Shown: positions 1 to 8,994 of the stretch, one piece after another | Layout of the letters: each line of letters starts with the position of its first letter | Position numbering within the stretch: position 1 is the stretch's first letter | Assembly (NCBI RefSeq): GCF_003675895.1 | Contig: NZ_ML014755.1 | Span: 1-64,000 of the forward strand | Length of the DNA: 64,000 bases | Reading direction: 5' to 3' | DNA from: Parashewanella curva | Lineage (GTDB): Bacteria > Pseudomonadota > Gammaproteobacteria > Enterobacterales > Shewanellaceae | The notes under the pieces: generated by a model | Told to the model about the DNA's origin: nothing | The model's input: only the letters and a program-made list of their open reading frames with translations | Databases searched by the model: none | Translations under genes and position numbers: made by a program

Positions 1-109
1 TAGGAAGTCGAGCATCAATGCGCTCAACCAGTTTGAGTTTATCAATCAATCCAGCGGCAATACCAAGATGGTCTATGTTCTGAATCGTTAACTGATCTTC
101 ATCCAGCAT
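1..109 (-). CDS. IS transposase, N-terminal fragment (DUF4277 / IS1634-like), runs off left edge
   Basis: The reverse strand reads open from an ATG at position 109 to the window edge, giving about 36 residues that begin MLDEDQLTIQNIDHLGIAAG. The pattern of a short lead, then 'IDHLGIAAGLID' and a Leu/Val-rich segment, matches what I recall of the DUF4277 N-terminal domain of IS1634-type (IS4 superfamily) transposases. Such proteins cut and paste their own insertion sequence. Only the first 36 codons are visible, so intactness cannot be judged, and I see no convincing ribosome binding site. The outer end of the element should lie just to the right of the start codon, but I could not place its terminal inverted repeat. 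Confidence 0.6.
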   Translation of the reverse strand, partial: MLDEDQLTIQNIDHLGIAAGLIDKLKLVERIDARLP

Positions 110-731
110 TTCAAAGGGAGATTAGGTTAGGAATTAGGACATTCTGCTTAAAAATTGAAAGTTTGTCTGTGATCTTTTAGCTATGGCTCAGTGATCTATT
201 TGCCATAATTGTTGTGATCTTTGTGTCTTGATTAGCCGTGAGTGATTATTGTTAAGTGTTAGGAAATATCAGTGCGAAATGACGGGTATAAATAAAATTA
301 AACCTATCTATCGATAACCTAGAGGCCGTATATGGTCTCTAGTCATTCACCGAATGGGTGAAACGCTCGACTCCCACAAGCTTGCTAAAATGCCCGCTAG
401 CTACGTTGTAACTTTTGCAAATAGAAACGAAGTAACGCCAGTTTTGTATGGCGGTAACAACTACTTGCAGCAAGCTACGCCTTACAAGCAATCATTTTTT
501 CTACGCTTGAGAACGTAGCCAACTGATGTTTTTAAGATTAAACACCCTTCATATAACTTCAATTTATGAAAATATTGTATATAACATAGGTAAAAGGCCT
601 AAACAGTTTCTCAACAAATTATCAAAAACTGATTAGACTGCAAAACGGGGGATATTTAAGTCATGTAGGAAAGCATTGTCTTAAATATAGTTTCAAACGT
701 AAGACTATAATGGTTTTACTAAGGATACGTT
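110..731. other. Gene-free spacer with short palindromes next to the IS end
   Basis: No convincing gene. Two adjacent dyads are visible: an imperfect 24-bp palindrome at 319-342 beginning CTAGAGGCCG, and a hairpin TTCAC-N7-GTGAA at 346-362. The stretch 360-530 is rich in inverted copies of CTACG/CGTAG-type words and looks like a degenerate dispersed repeat. The last 30 bases hold a possible -10 box (TATAAT at 706-711) and the ribosome binding site of the next ORF. Confidence 0.4.
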
Positions 732-1037
732 ATGGTAACTTCAGTACGCTCTGGTATCGCTCCTTGTGAACGAGCCGTCGAGCTTGAGCCACGGAAAAGA
801 CGGGAAGCGAACTCTGGCTTTTTTGTTGAAGGAAAAGATTACTTTATCGAGAACCTGTTAGATGAAGATAAAGAGCAAGGAAGTAATAAGCAGTCACAAC
901 AAGAATTTGGTGGTTTTCACGAGTCTCTCGAACAAGGCGAGCCTTCATTTTGCCAAGCCTTGAAGCAAGGGTTCTCCATCAAACGACTGAGTGATGGATT
1001 CATTGCCAAAGCGCTAAAACGGTTAATACGCATTTAG
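732..1037 (+). CDS. Hypothetical protein, 101 aa
   Basis: I do not recognise this protein. It starts at an ATG with a good ribosome binding site (AAGGAT seven bases before the ATG) and a TATAAT-like box about 20 bases before the start codon, so it is probably expressed. The product is hydrophilic, acidic in the middle (LLDEDKEQ) and Gln-rich, with a basic, more hydrophobic C-terminus (KALKRLIRI). It has no signal peptide or membrane segment. It converges on the SseB/EspA-like gene and their stop codons overlap by 3 bases. A type III chaperone or small secreted protein is conceivable from this neighbourhood but nothing in the sequence shows it. Confidence 0.5.
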   Translation: MVTSVRSGIAPCERAVELEPRKRREANSGFFVEGKDYFIENLLDEDKEQGSNKQSQQEFGGFHESLEQGEPSFCQALKQGFSIKRLSDGFIAKALKRLIRI

Positions 1038-1933
1038 CGAATATTCTGGGCAATAGACTTATTCATTTCTTGCAGCATGGTTTGCATACTGTTAATCATG
1101 CTGACACTAACATTATAAGTCTGCATAATTTTTTGTAGTTGTAATTGCGCTTGCGATACAAAATCAGAGGCTCGATTAGAAACATTTTCTAGCGCATCTT
1201 TTACAGCTTCTAATTGACCTTTATTTAATTTTACTTCTGCTAACCCATCGCTGCTATCGTCATAACCAAGTTCACTAAGGGATTGATAGTCAGGCACAGT
1301 CCCAGTATAGGTAACACCATCTTTTACGAGAGTTATCGGTTCCCCTGGATTATCTCCGGCTGAAAAGGATGTTATTTTTCCATCTTTGATTTTATCCGAA
1401 ATTAAAGTATATCCCTTATCCCCATCCATAGAATACGTATAGTATTGTCCATTAGAATGTGTAATATCGAGCTTCTGACCGTCTGAAGACGTCAAATGAA
1501 CGACAACATTCTTCATTGGACTTTGAGGGTGTTTAAGATAATCATCAATGGATTTTCCATCGACCTCTATGCCATTTTCACGCATATAATCGATCACATC
1601 TTGTGGTAACGGTTCTGCACCTTGATCACCTTCTTTTGAAACTTTAGCAATCACTTCATTAACTTCATTGGCTTTATCTTGAGCGTCACGAGAGACTTTG
1701 GCTTTTTCTTGCATCTCAAGATATTTTTGATTAGCAAGCTCTGATAGCAGATCCATAAACAAATAGAGAATAGCGATGCCACCTGATAATACGGAGTCAC
1801 CGTTAAAAGCTAGAGTGTAATCAGTATCAGGACTCGGCATACCTAGTCCTACAGAAGCTCCAACGCCAAAATGTGAATTTACATAGTCAACATTGGAATG
1901 AGCAAGCACAGGGCCTCTAGATGAATCAGACAT
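1034..1933 (-). CDS. Type III secretion filament/translocator protein, SseB/EspA/EseB family, with large insertion
   Basis: Family members (SseB of SPI-2, EspA of LEE, EseB of Edwardsiella) are secreted and polymerise into the filament linking the injectisome to the host-cell translocon. Residues 48-135 follow my memory of SseB closely: a hydrophobic helix, then KYLEMQEKAKVSRDAQDKANEV and LPQDVIDYMRENGIEVDG followed by IDDYL. Residues 234-299 match the SseB C-terminal coiled coil (LNKGQLEAVKDALEN). Between them lie about 98 extra residues (136-233), Gly/Asp/Tyr-rich and probably beta-structured. Total length is 299 residues against about 190-200 in known members. The start has a clear site (GAGGT). 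No secretion-apparatus gene, chaperone or SseC/SseD-type partner lies nearby, so it is an orphan here. The family call is strong; the function of the insert is unknown. Confidence 0.85.
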   Translation of the reverse strand: MSDSSRGPVLAHSNVDYVNSHFGVGASVGLGMPSPDTDYTLAFNGDSVLSGGIAILYLFMDLLSELANQKYLEMQEKAKVSRDAQDKANEVNEVIAKVSKEGDQGAEPLPQDVIDYMRENGIEVDGKSIDDYLKHPQSPMKNVVVHLTSSDGQKLDITHSNGQYYTYSMDGDKGYTLISDKIKDGKITSFSAGDNPGEPITLVKDGVTYTGTVPDYQSLSELGYDDSSDGLAEVKLNKGQLEAVKDALENVSNRASDFVSQAQLQLQKIMQTYNVSVSMINSMQTMLQEMNKSIAQNIR

Positions 1934-2032
1934 AGCATAACCTCATTGATGTATGGTTATGCCATTATGCTTATGTGACAATTAGAAAGATTTTAAAAAG
2001 AAGCAACTCCCCCACCAAACTGGTCTAACCAG

Positions 2033-2890
2033 CTAACCTAGTAGCGCCAAAATGGAATCCAAGCCTAAATGATTAATAGACACTTGCGCCTGCTGCTGCA
2101 CCGCTGGTTTGGCATGAAAAGCCACACCCCCCCCCGCAGCTTTCAACATAGGAATATCATTCGCGCCATCACCCACAGCTATAGTCTGATTGATTTCAAC
2201 ATCATATTGTTCAGCTAATGCTGTTAAAATATCGGCTTTTGCTTGAGCATCAACCACTCTACCGATTACTTTTCCAGTTAACTTACCATCAATGATTTCT
2301 AATTCATTGGCAAAAGCGCCATCTAGACCTAGTTTGTTTTTTAAATGATTAACAAAAGGCGTAAAACCACCTGATGCAACAGCTACAACCCAGCCATGTG
2401 CTTTCAACTCCTTAACCATAGACTCCAAACCTTGAGTTAATGGTAATTCATCACACAACTGCTGAATTACACCAGCATCCAGCCCTTCTAACAATGCTAC
2501 CCTCTGACGCAAGCTTTGTTCAAAATCTAACTGCCCTAGCATCGCTAATTCAGTCACGTCCGAAACCTTGTCACCAATACCCGCTAATTTAGCCAGCTCA
2601 TCAATACATTCGATTTGAATAGCAGTGGAATCCATATCCATCAGTAATACACCTTTATGCTTAAGCTTAGGTGTCACTAATGACAATGCGGCCACTTCAA
2701 TATCAGTATTGGTAAATCGACTCTCAATATTAATACCGCTTGAACAAACAATATCGATATAACCTACCCCTGATTGAGTTCTTCCATGATGTATTTCCTT
2801 AGCACCTTGTATTTGACATAGCTGAGCTTCAATTGCATCAAGCCCTGTACAATTTTGGTAAATCAGTCGGTAAGTTTCCGTGGTATTCAT
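2033..2890 (-). CDS. serB: Phosphoserine phosphatase
   Basis: SerB hydrolyses O-phosphoserine, the last step of serine synthesis, in the cytosol. The HAD-family signature DMDSTAIQIECIDELAK carries the nucleophilic and acid/base aspartates. Later motifs are VAVASGGFTPF (motif II Ser) and VGDGANDIPML (motif IV acidic pair). I chose the ATG giving MNTTETYRL, about 285 residues, because GGA lies upstream. A GTG 17 codons earlier has no binding site. The protein is shorter than the E. coli enzyme (322) because the N-terminal regulatory part is reduced. It is transcribed away from the TonB-C gene, with about 170 bases between them, and lies between that gene and the SseB-like gene. Confidence 0.95.
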   Translation of the reverse strand: MNTTETYRLIYQNCTGLDAIEAQLCQIQGAKEIHHGRTQSGVGYIDIVCSSGINIESRFTNTDIEVAALSLVTPKLKHKGVLLMDMDSTAIQIECIDELAKLAGIGDKVSDVTELAMLGQLDFEQSLRQRVALLEGLDAGVIQQLCDELPLTQGLESMVKELKAHGWVVAVASGGFTPFVNHLKNKLGLDGAFANELEIIDGKLTGKVIGRVVDAQAKADILTALAEQYDVEINQTIAVGDGANDIPMLKAAGGGVAFHAKPAVQQQAQVSINHLGLDSILALLG

Positions 2891-3060
2891 CTTATAGCTT
2901 TTTCCAAGTGTGTAATGGTGGGTATTGATGGAGATAAACACAATAACAAAATATTCATACTAATAGTAAAAACAATCAATTGGGCACACTGGATAATTAC
3001 ATTGATTTAACATTTAAGTTTTGATACTTTCGACGACAATAAATTCAATGGAATGCATCA

Positions 3061-4173
3061 ATGAAAACTTGGACAAAGACAGCCTGTGCACTGGCTATTT
3101 TGGCTATTTCACAAACAGCTTACGCTGAAGAAGCCCCTCAATCTCAACGCGAGCTTTTCAATCAAGCTTACAGCCAATATAAAGAAGCTATCGCTGAGCG
3201 TAAAAACTTCAATGCAGTTAAGTTTGCTAAACAATCATATCTATTAGGCAAAGTGCTTTATAAAGATTCACCAAAAGATTTAGCCGCTCTTACAGTCAAT
3301 TATGCGACTTCACTTTCTAATATTCGTCAATCCGACAAGAAAAAAAGAAAAGTGACTCATAAAAAAGCTAAGGCATTATTTGATGAAGCGTTAACCATAT
3401 ATCAAGGCATCAAGCCTGCTCAAACAACAGCCATTATCGACACTCACCTAAAAAAAGCGAAAGTGATGCCAACAACTGGTGGCACAAAAGATGAAATCGA
3501 AAAAGCGTTAGAGCTAGCTGAAAAAAATGGTGATGAAGTCTTTGTCGCAAAGGTAAAAATGCTTGCTTTCGATACGCTAAATAGAGGTAAATATACTCGT
3601 CACTTACGTGGGTTAACTATTGAAGCGTTAGACACCTTCCAAGAAAAATTACCTGAAAATGCTATTGATAGAGTAATGGCTGAATTCAATGTGGCGCGCA
3701 TCTACCAAGACGAAAAAAAATCCAATAAAGCAGAGAAACTGTATTTAAACGTGATCAAACAATTCGATACTTTGGATTACAGCCACCCATTTAAATTAGG
3801 TGCTCATTCTCGCTTAATTTCTATCTATGAAAAACGTGGTGACAGTGATAAATCAACCGAACATTGTATTGCCATTGGTAAAATGAAGCCTTGGCAAGAG
3901 GATCAAGATCCTGTACCACTATATCGCACAGCTTTAGATTATCCGACCAACTATGCAATGCTAGGAAAAGAAGGACATGTAGTTTTGTCATTCACTATAT
4001 CTAAATCTGGTACCGTAAAAGATATCGAAGTACTTCAGTCTGAAGGTGGACGTAAATTTGAAAAATCAGCTAAAAAAATGTTGGCTGAGTGGCGCTATGC
4101 CCCTAAGTTTGAAAATGGTGAAGCCGTTGATGCTAAGAATATGAAAATCAGATTGGATTTTACTTTGGGTTAA
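3061..4173 (+). CDS. Periplasmic protein with helical repeats and a TonB C-terminal domain
   Basis: A cleavable Sec signal peptide is visible (basic MKTWTK, hydrophobic core, AYA-EE cleavage near residue 22). Residues 25-280 are helical with TPR-like spacing (FNQAYSQYKEAI, KAEKLYLNVIKQF). Residues 285-370 resemble a TonB C-terminal domain: DYPTNYAMLGKEGHVVLSF, then a strand and WRYAPKFENGE. Classical TonB has an N-terminal membrane anchor and a proline-rich spacer, and both are absent, so this is probably a soluble periplasmic protein that cannot itself tap ExbBD. It is monocistronic and followed by a strong bidirectional terminator. Partner and function are unknown. Confidence 0.75.
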   Translation: MKTWTKTACALAILAISQTAYAEEAPQSQRELFNQAYSQYKEAIAERKNFNAVKFAKQSYLLGKVLYKDSPKDLAALTVNYATSLSNIRQSDKKKRKVTHKKAKALFDEALTIYQGIKPAQTTAIIDTHLKKAKVMPTTGGTKDEIEKALELAEKNGDEVFVAKVKMLAFDTLNRGKYTRHLRGLTIEALDTFQEKLPENAIDRVMAEFNVARIYQDEKKSNKAEKLYLNVIKQFDTLDYSHPFKLGAHSRLISIYEKRGDSDKSTEHCIAIGKMKPWQEDQDPVPLYRTALDYPTNYAMLGKEGHVVLSFTISKSGTVKDIEVLQSEGGRKFEKSAKKMLAEWRYAPKFENGEAVDAKNMKIRLDFTLG

Positions 4174-4195
4174 ATTTTTCTTTCCTGCAAATAAT

Positions 4196-4217
4196 AAAGG
4201 CCGCAAATGCGGCCTTT
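4196..4217. terminator. Bidirectional rho-independent terminator
   Basis: A perfect stem AAAGGCCGC / GCGGCCTTT with a 4-base loop lies between the converging TonB-C gene and deoD. The A/T flanks suit termination from either side. Confidence 0.85.
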
Positions 4218-4250
4218 AATCTAGGACGTGCCCTAAACAACTTTAAGCAA

Positions 4251-4961
4251 TTACAGTTCAGCAACCGCATCCAAAGTCATTTCAATCATTTCGTTGAACG
4301 TAGTTTGACGCTCATCAGAAGTGGTTGCTTCACCAGTACGGATGTGATCTGATACCGTTACAACACACAATGCTTTTGCACCATATTCGGCTGCAACACC
4401 GTAAAGGCCTGCTGCTTCCATTTCAACACCCAGAACGCCCATTTTTTCCATTTTGTCGAACATTTCTGGTTGAGGTGTATAGAAAAGATCCGCAGAGAAT
4501 ACGTTACCAACGCGGTGCTTAATGCCACGCTTATCAGCTGCATCAACAACAGCTTTTAGAAGACCATAATCAGCGATTGCTGCGAAATCTTGGCCACCAA
4601 AACGCATACGGTTAACTTGTGAATCAGTACAAGCACCCATACCAACAATAACGTCACGAACTTTAACATCAGTACTGATTGCACCACAGCTACCAACACG
4701 GATCAGGTTCTTAACACCGTAATCTTTAACAAGCTCAGTGGCATAGATAGAGCAAGAAGGAATGCCCATACCAGAACCCATTACCGATACACGAGTACCT
4801 TTGTAAGTACCAGTAAAACCAAGCATATTGCGAACGTCAGTCACTTGCTCAACATTCTCTAGGAAAGTTTCTGCAATGTATTTTGCACGTAGTGGATCAC
4901 CAGGAAAAAGAACGGTTTCTGCAAAAGCGCCATCGGCCGCATTAATGTGTGGTGTAGCCAT
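4251..4961 (-). CDS. deoD: Purine nucleoside phosphorylase
   Basis: DeoD splits purine (deoxy)nucleosides with phosphate into base and (deoxy)ribose 1-phosphate. At 236 residues it is typical of the small hexameric bacterial enzyme. Visible landmarks are N-terminal TPHINA with the active-site His, [15 protein letters not shown], the [11 protein letters not shown] phosphate-site segment, [11 protein letters not shown] and VSDHIRTGE with the catalytic Asp. It is the last gene of the deoC-deoA-deoB-deoD series. The gap of 148 bases after deoB and a weak AGGGG ribosome binding site suggest it may also have its own promoter. Confidence 0.96.
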   Translation of the reverse strand: MATPHINAADGAFAETVLFPGDPLRAKYIAETFLENVEQVTDVRNMLGFTGTYKGTRVSVMGSGMGIPSCSIYATELVKDYGVKNLIRVGSCGAISTDVKVRDVIVGMGACTDSQVNRMRFGGQDFAAIADYGLLKAVVDAADKRGIKHRVGNVFSADLFYTPQPEMFDKMEKMGVLGVEMEAAGLYGVAAEYGAKALCVVTVSDHIRTGEATTSDERQTTFNEMIEMTLDAVAEL

Positions 4962-5109
4962 TGTTTATAACCCCTATATTTTTTAATGTCTTTCCAAACT
5001 AAATTAGGAAACTCTAAATTAATTTGGTGTAATTTAACGACTTTATTTATTTTTTTCACTTAAATACAGCCCAATTGCTGTCAATTGGACAGTCAGTATT
5101 CAAATTCAG

Positions 5110-6327
5110 CTAGCCAACGAAAGACGTGCCGTATTCCATTGGTTCTAATTGGTAATAAGTGGCAATGGATTGCCCCATATCAGCGAACGTTTCACGTCCA
5201 CCGAGAGAACCAGCTTTTAGACCCGCACCCAAAGCTAATACAGGTACGTGTTCACGAGTGTGGTCGGTACCCGTCCATGTTGGATCACAACCATGATCGG
5301 CGGTCAGTAATAACAGATCATCATCTTCTAAAATTTCTAATAGCTCTGGTAAACGAGAATCAAAATATTCTAGCGCGCGAGCATAACCCGCCACGTCACG
5401 ACGGTGACCGTAATGAGAGTCAAAATCTACAAAGTTAGTGAATACGATCGTACGTTCACCCGCTTGCTTAACTTGCTCTAACGTTGCATCAAATAAGGCT
5501 TCTAATCCATTGCCTTTCACTTTTTTAGTGATACCGCAATGAGCGTAAATATCAGCAATTTTACCGACACTCACCACCTCACCGCCTGCTTCTTGCAGCT
5601 TTTGTAATACGGTTTTTGAAGGAGGCTCGATTGAATAGTCACGACGGTTACCTGTACGAGCAAAGTTCTTCGCATCAGGACCGTTAAACGGACGAGCAAT
5701 AACACGACCGATAGTGTATGGCTCTAACTCTTCACGAACGATCTCACATAATTTGTATAGGTTTTCTAAACCAAAGGTATCTTCATGACAAGCGATTTGG
5801 AATACTGAGTCAGCTGAGGTATAGAAAATTGGCTGACCGCTTTTCATGTGCTCTTCACCGAGCTCTTCAAGAATTGCAGTACCAGAAGCATGGCAGTTAC
5901 CTAAAAAGCCATCTAATCCGGCACGTTCAAGAATTTTATCAGTCAATTCTTTAGGGAAAGAGTTTTGTTTATCGTGGAAGTAACCCCAATCAAACAATAC
6001 AGGTACACCCGCGATTTCCCAGTGACCACTTGGTGTGTCTTTACCAGAGCTGATCTCTTTAGCGTAACCGTATGAGCCTGTTACAGTGATATCGTCACCA
6101 AAGCCCATCGGAAACTCACCCGTGCTTTCTTTAGCGGCATGAGCTAAGCCAAGCTTTGCAAGGTTTGGTAGCTTCAGCGGCCCTTCACGACCATCATTAG
6201 CGCGACCTTCTGAACACGCTTTGGCAATATGACCAAAAGTGTTAGAACCAACATCACCAAACGCTTCAGCATCACCGGCCGCGCCGATGCCGAAGGAGTC
6301 CAGCATTAAAATTACAGTACGTTTCAT
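5110..6327 (-). CDS. deoB: Phosphopentomutase
   Basis: DeoB interconverts (deoxy)ribose 1- and 5-phosphates, linking the two nucleoside phosphorylases to DeoC. The 405-residue protein begins [19 protein letters not shown], holding the first metal-binding Asp of the alkaline-phosphatase fold, and has [11 protein letters not shown] around the phosphorylated Thr. C-terminal metal ligands appear in [26 protein letters not shown] and DHTREHVP. I chose the ATG one base after the deoA stop, with AGAGGA inside the end of deoA as binding site, which implies translational coupling. The reading frame runs 21 codons further upstream but only within deoA. Confidence 0.97.
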   Translation of the reverse strand: MKRTVILMLDSFGIGAAGDAEAFGDVGSNTFGHIAKACSEGRANDGREGPLKLPNLAKLGLAHAAKESTGEFPMGFGDDITVTGSYGYAKEISSGKDTPSGHWEIAGVPVLFDWGYFHDKQNSFPKELTDKILERAGLDGFLGNCHASGTAILEELGEEHMKSGQPIFYTSADSVFQIACHEDTFGLENLYKLCEIVREELEPYTIGRVIARPFNGPDAKNFARTGNRRDYSIEPPSKTVLQKLQEAGGEVVSVGKIADIYAHCGITKKVKGNGLEALFDATLEQVKQAGERTIVFTNFVDFDSHYGHRRDVAGYARALEYFDSRLPELLEILEDDDLLLLTADHGCDPTWTGTDHTREHVPVLALGAGLKAGSLGGRETFADMGQSIATYYQLEPMEYGTSFVG

Positions 6328-6328
6328 T

Positions 6329-7660
6329 TTATAAATCCTCTGCGCGAATGGCTTTGTATACTTCAACTTGTTTTTCAGGTCGAGTATCACTTACTTCAAT
6401 CGCAGCTTTAACCGCAGCAGCGGCTTCTTCAAATCCAGCTTCTGTTTGTGCATGAACCATAGCTAATGGTTTATCTGCATTGATTTCATCACCTAATGCA
6501 CAAACTTCTGTTAGCCCTACACTATAGTCTAACGCATCACCCGGTTTAAGGCGTCCGCCGCCTAACGTCACAACTGACAGACCTAATTCTCGTGTATCCA
6601 TACTATGAGCAAAACCAGCTTTTTCAGCGTATACAGGACGAATGATTGATGCCTGTGGTAAATACTTATCGTACGCTTCGACAAAATCAGCAGGGCCGCC
6701 TAAACCAGACACCATTCTACCAAAAATTTCAGCCGCACGACCATTATCAAGTACTGCATTCAGTTTCGATCTAGCTTCAGCTTGAGAACTGGCAAGTCCA
6801 CCCAGCAACAGCATTTCTTCACACAGTGCCATGGTCACTTCATATAAACGTGGGTTGCGATAACGACCTGTCAAGAAATCAATGGCTTCTTTCACTTCTA
6901 CCGCATTACCCGCAGAAGATGCTAGCACTTGGTTCATATCAGTCAAAATAGCCGTAGTCTTAGTCCCAGCACCGTTTGCTACAGCAGTGATACTACGAGC
7001 CAACTCTTCCGATGCTTCATAGGTTGGCATAAATGCACCAGTACCCACTTTAACGTCCATCACAAGTGACTCTAATCCTGCTGCAAGCTTTTTAGAAAGA
7101 ATCGAAGCAGTGATTAACGAAATTGACTCAACCGTCGCGGTATTATCACGAATCGAATAAAAGCGTTTATCCGCAGGAACTAAATCACCCGTTTGACCAA
7201 TGATTGCAACACCCACTTCTTTTACCACTTTACTCAGCAGCGCATTATCAGCTTCAGTATTGTAGCCAGGGATAGCATCAAACTTATCTAACGTTCCACC
7301 TGTATGACCTAAGCCACGACCCGAAATCATTGGTACATAACCACCACATGCTGCCACCATTGGGCCAAGCATTAGACTGGTTACATCACCCACACCGCCA
7401 GTACTGTGTTTGTCGACAATCGGACCATCTAGATTTAAATGATCCCAGTTTAATACGGTACCTGAATCACGCATAGCAGATGTAATAGCAACTCGCTCAT
7501 CCATGTTCATATCATTAAAATATACGGCCATACCTAAAGCGGCGATTTGGCCTTCGGAAACGGCACCATTAACAATACCATTTACAAAAAATTGAATTTC
7601 TTCCGTGCTTAACGCTTCTCCGTTGCGCTTTTTACGAATAATTTCCTGTGCTAAAAACAT
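6329..7660 (-). CDS. deoA: Thymidine phosphorylase
   Basis: DeoA phosphorolyses thymidine and deoxyuridine to base plus deoxyribose 1-phosphate. The family signature [20 protein letters not shown] is present near residue 110, preceded by the phosphate-binding [12 protein letters not shown] loop. The C-terminal domain contains the usual VVTLGGGR segment. Length is 443 residues, normal for the family. The start chosen is the ATG of [11 protein letters not shown], preceded by GGAG at good distance; an in-frame TTG 15 codons upstream is unlikely. It sits 197 bases after deoC and directly abuts deoB. Confidence 0.96.
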   Translation of the reverse strand: MFLAQEIIRKKRNGEALSTEEIQFFVNGIVNGAVSEGQIAALGMAVYFNDMNMDERVAITSAMRDSGTVLNWDHLNLDGPIVDKHSTGGVGDVTSLMLGPMVAACGGYVPMISGRGLGHTGGTLDKFDAIPGYNTEADNALLSKVVKEVGVAIIGQTGDLVPADKRFYSIRDNTATVESISLITASILSKKLAAGLESLVMDVKVGTGAFMPTYEASEELARSITAVANGAGTKTTAILTDMNQVLASSAGNAVEVKEAIDFLTGRYRNPRLYEVTMALCEEMLLLGGLASSQAEARSKLNAVLDNGRAAEIFGRMVSGLGGPADFVEAYDKYLPQASIIRPVYAEKAGFAHSMDTRELGLSVVTLGGGRLKPGDALDYSVGLTEVCALGDEINADKPLAMVHAQTEAGFEEAAAAVKAAIEVSDTRPEKQVEVYKAIRAEDL

Positions 7661-7777
7661 ACAGCTACTCCGAAGTACCTTCACACCGCTTGATGCCAGA
7701 TACAAAATGCAAGATTAAAGACAAAATGTAGTAATTTTTCTAAATAGTATCGAAGTTTTATTGGGGCAAAAGGGAGT

Positions 7778-7786
7778 TAGATCACA
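7778..7786 (-). promoter_or_regulatory. Possible CRP half-site upstream of deoA
   Basis: On the coding strand of deoA the spacer reads TGTGATCTA followed by a poor right half. deo operons are commonly activated by cAMP-CRP, so this is a reasonable but weak candidate. The same spacer carries a long-loop dyad (7797-7806 with 7830-7839) without a T tract. Confidence 0.25.
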
Positions 7787-7857
7787 GATATACATACCAG
7801 CGTCATCGAATCTGTCATTATGAGATCAAATGACGCTGGGCTATTCAGCCTTACTGT

Positions 7858-8631
7858 TTAGTAACCTTGATTTGCCGCTGGAGCATCAGCTAATTCAAGA
7901 GTATGTAATAAGCTGTTTAGTAGACTTGAAGCACCAAAACGGAAAGTACGTGGAGTGATCCACTCATCACCTAGAATGTCAGCCGCCTTACCTAAGAACT
8001 CAGCAGTTTGCGCCGCATCACGTACACCACCAGCAGGCTTGAAACCAACTTTAGTGTTTTTCTCTTTGATCACAGTTAGCATGATTTCTGCAGCTTCAAT
8101 TGTAGCATTTACAGGTACTTTACCAGTAGAAGTCTTAATAAAATCTGCACCCGCATCGATTGAGATTTCAGACGCTTTACGGATAAGCGCAGGATCTTTA
8201 AGCTCACCTGATTCGATGATCACTTTTAAAATAGCTTTATCACCACAAGCTTCTTTACATGCTTTAACTAATTCGAAACCTACTTCTTCGTTGCCAGCCA
8301 TTAATGCACGGTAGGGGAATACTACGTCCACTTCATCTGCGCCATAAGCAACAGCAGCTTTAGTTTCAGTTACAGCAATCTCAATGTCATCGTTGCCGTG
8401 TGGGAAGTTAGTTACTGTTGCAATTGGCATGTGCTCTGCACCTAGCTCACGGAATGTTTTACGTGCGATAGGGATAAAACGTGGATAAATACAAATTGCA
8501 GCAGTATGACCAGCAGCCGTTTGCGACTTTTTACAAAGCTCAATCACTTTTTGATCGGTATCGTCATCGTTAAGCGTTGTAAGATCCATTAAAGAAATGC
8601 CACGTTTTGCAGCCAGTTTTAAATCAGTCAT
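7858..8631 (-). CDS. deoC: Deoxyribose-phosphate aldolase
   Basis: DeoC cleaves deoxyribose 5-phosphate to acetaldehyde and glyceraldehyde 3-phosphate, feeding nucleoside sugar into glycolysis. This is a class I aldolase: the Schiff-base lysine lies in [15 protein letters not shown] and the proton-relay residues in [11 protein letters not shown] and [14 protein letters not shown]. The ATG giving [10 protein letters not shown] has a strong GGAG site; the reading frame extends 12 codons further upstream without a better start. At 257 residues it matches the E. coli enzyme. It is the first gene of the deo series, so the 5' spacer should hold the main promoter. Confidence 0.96.
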   Translation of the reverse strand: MTDLKLAAKRGISLMDLTTLNDDDTDQKVIELCKKSQTAAGHTAAICIYPRFIPIARKTFRELGAEHMPIATVTNFPHGNDDIEIAVTETKAAVAYGADEVDVVFPYRALMAGNEEVGFELVKACKEACGDKAILKVIIESGELKDPALIRKASEISIDAGADFIKTSTGKVPVNATIEAAEIMLTVIKEKNTKVGFKPAGGVRDAAQTAEFLGKAADILGDEWITPRTFRFGASSLLNSLLHTLELADAPAANQGY

Positions 8632-8994
8632 GATGTTTCTCCATCCAAAAAATATTCTGATCTGCACACCTAATATCGAGCTAGGCGCACCGTAAAATAA
8701 ATAGGTTACTTATAGCAGTACCAAATTTTGTTATTGGTATGGATTGTTGGCACTTATAAGTATTCAATACCTTACCTACATAAGTAAGGCTATCTTGACT
8801 ATTCAGTCACGACTTGAATCCTTGAAGACCGGAAGAGAAGAAATAACTCAGTTACGAGAGAAATGATGTCCTACTTCCGCGAAAAATCCATCTTAGCGCG
8901 AGAAATCTTTATTTAAATTACGATTAATTGAAATAAAGACTTAGAAACTCAAAGGAGCCGCATAGTGCGACTCCAAGCACAATTCTAATTTAGA
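8632..8994. other. Spacer: deoC promoter region and porin terminator
   Basis: No gene. A dyad CCTTAC-N8-GTAAGG at 8770-8789 could be an operator, but I could not recognise a CytR, DeoR or CRP consensus. The end holds the hairpin after the porin gene. Confidence 0.4.
8954..8974 (-). terminator. Hairpin after ompK-like porin
   Basis: An imperfect stem GGAGCCGCA / TGCGACTCC with a TAG loop lies about 20 bases past the porin stop. On the coding strand it is followed only by a short CTTT, so termination may be modest. Confidence 0.5.

Noticed and set aside
5085-5438. 117-codon ORF opposite deoB
   Set aside because: Shadow of the deoB coding sequence; codon pattern and content give no support.
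8632-8994. CytR or DeoR operator upstream of deoC
   Set aside because: I looked for the known half-sites and found only a CCTTAC/GTAAGG dyad and no clear match.
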